Shown: in pieces, positions 5,740 to 6,334 of the stretch
Numbering within the stretch: the first letter of the stretch is position 1
Layout of the letters: each line of letters opens with the position of its first letter
Source of the DNA: AC-69 sp035701505
GTDB taxonomy: Bacteria > Actinomycetota > UBA4738 > HRBIN12
NCBI GenBank assembly: GCA_035701505.1
Contig: DASSSA010000036.1
Location: 1-6,334, forward strand
Length of the DNA: 6,334 bases
Direction: 5' to 3'
Translations under genes and position numbers: made by a program
Notes under the pieces: model-generated
Told to the model about the DNA's origin: nothing
The model's database searches: none
The model's input: the letters and a program-made list of their open reading frames with translations, nothing else

Positions 5740-6102
5740 ATGCCCAGGCCCAAGCGGGGCCCCCGTCTGGGCGCCGGTCCGGCGCACCAGCGGCTGCTGC
5801 TTGCGGGGCTGGCCGCGCAGCTGTTCACGCACGAGCGGGTGAACACCACCCAGGCCAAAGCCAAGGCGGTTCGTCCGCTGGCCGAGAAGCTGATCACCTC
5901 GGCCAAGCGGGGAGACCTCGCCGCTCGCCGGGAGGTCCTGAAGGTGATCCCCGACCGTGACGTCGTGCACAAGCTCTTCACCGACATCGGCCCGCGGTAC
6001 GCCGAGCGGCCGGGTGGGTACACGCGGATCCTGAAGCTCGGCGCTCGACAAGGTGACGGCGCGCCCATGGCGCGCATCGAGCTCGTCGCCTCGGAGGAGT
6101 AG
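5740..6102 (+). CDS. rplQ: 50S ribosomal protein L17
   Basis: L17 lies on the solvent side of the large subunit near the exit tunnel. The 120-residue product begins MPRPKRGPRLGAGPAHQRLL and includes FTHERVNTTQAKAKAVRPLA (29-48), RYAERPGGYTRILKL (86-100) and the end MARIELVASEE. These are the family landmarks. Its length matches the compact core; many Actinomycetes L17 proteins carry a long Ala/Lys/Glu-rich C-terminal extension that is absent here. The ATG is preceded by GGGAGGAG (5724-5731) at 8 bases, inside the end of rpoA. Following rpoA directly is the usual order. Confidence 0.97.
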   Translation: MPRPKRGPRLGAGPAHQRLLLAGLAAQLFTHERVNTTQAKAKAVRPLAEKLITSAKRGDLAARREVLKVIPDRDVVHKLFTDIGPRYAERPGGYTRILKLGARQGDGAPMARIELVASEE

Positions 6103-6117
6103 GCATCGTCGCCGGCC

Positions 6118-6334
6118 GTGACGTCCGTCGTCAGGCTGACGCTCGCTTATGACGGCACGGGGTTCCACGGGTGGGCGAAGCAGCGTGAGCAGCGCACGGT
6201 TGAGGGCGTCCTCGAGACTGCGCTGCAACGGCTCCTGAGAGAGATTCCGAAGCTCTCGGTGGCCGGCCGGACCGACGCCGGCGTGCACGCCCGGGGCCAA
6301 GTGGTCTCGTTCGAGGCGGCCGACGTCGTTGACG
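6118..6334 (+). CDS. truA: tRNA pseudouridine synthase A, 5' part only
   Basis: TruA converts uridines 38-40 in the tRNA anticodon arm to pseudouridine. The window holds the first 72 codons of a protein that is usually about 250-270 residues; the rest lies beyond 6334. Visible are the N-terminal strand VRLTLAYDGTGFHGW (5-19) and VAGRTDAGVHARGQVVSF (48-65), the latter holding the catalytic Asp53. GTG at 6118 is the first possible start: it shares the rplQ frame and comes 15 bases after that stop, with only Ala/Ser/Pro codons between. The nearest ribosome-like bases, GGAGGAG (6093-6099), end 18 bases upstream, which is far, so translation probably relies on coupling to rplQ. The rplQ-truA order is widespread. 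Confidence 0.95.
   Translation, partial: MTSVVRLTLAYDGTGFHGWAKQREQRTVEGVLETALQRLLREIPKLSVAGRTDAGVHARGQVVSFEAADVVD

Overview
The window is GC-rich bacterial chromosome with two divergent units. The organism is probably a deep-branching member of the Actinomycetota. The RpoA C-terminal domain (VRSYNCLKREG, then DIRNFGQKSIDEVK), the IF1 sequence and the L36 sequence all read like actinobacterial proteins. L17 is short, however, and two genes often found in or beside this cluster in actinobacteria are absent: map before infA, and rpsD between rpsK and rpoA. The phylum is inferred from remembered family sequences, not from a search.

Right half (about 3455-6334, + strand): a clear promoter (TGGACG, 18 bp, TATACT) drives a compact translation and transcription operon: infA, rpmJ, rpsM, rpsK, rpoA, rplQ, then truA, which runs off the window. 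Gaps are 3 to 16 bases except for an 88-base gap before rpoA, which holds a perfect GC hairpin. IF1, L36, S13, S11 and L17 are translation parts, RpoA is the RNA polymerase alpha subunit, and TruA is a tRNA pseudouridine synthase. This half is conserved housekeeping sequence.

Left half (about 209-3298, - strand): one large gene encodes a 992-residue exported or membrane-anchored protein. In order it has a long Arg-rich cytoplasmic leader, one hydrophobic segment ending in AFA, a Gly/Asp-rich beta domain, four DUF11/DUF7507-like repeats and an unassigned C-terminal beta domain. Its unit is unusually complete: a -35/-10 pair with a 17-bp spacer, a strong Shine-Dalgarno sequence, and a strong intrinsic terminator 18 bases after the stop. 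The promoter spacer holds tandem CCCTAGG palindromes that look like an operator. Beyond the terminator there may be a 32-residue single-span membrane peptide gene on the same strand.

I found no CRISPR array, tRNA, rRNA, insertion sequence or phage gene. The window is mostly ordinary. The least explained parts are the surface protein with its promoter, the possible small membrane peptide, and the rpsD-less rpsK-rpoA junction.
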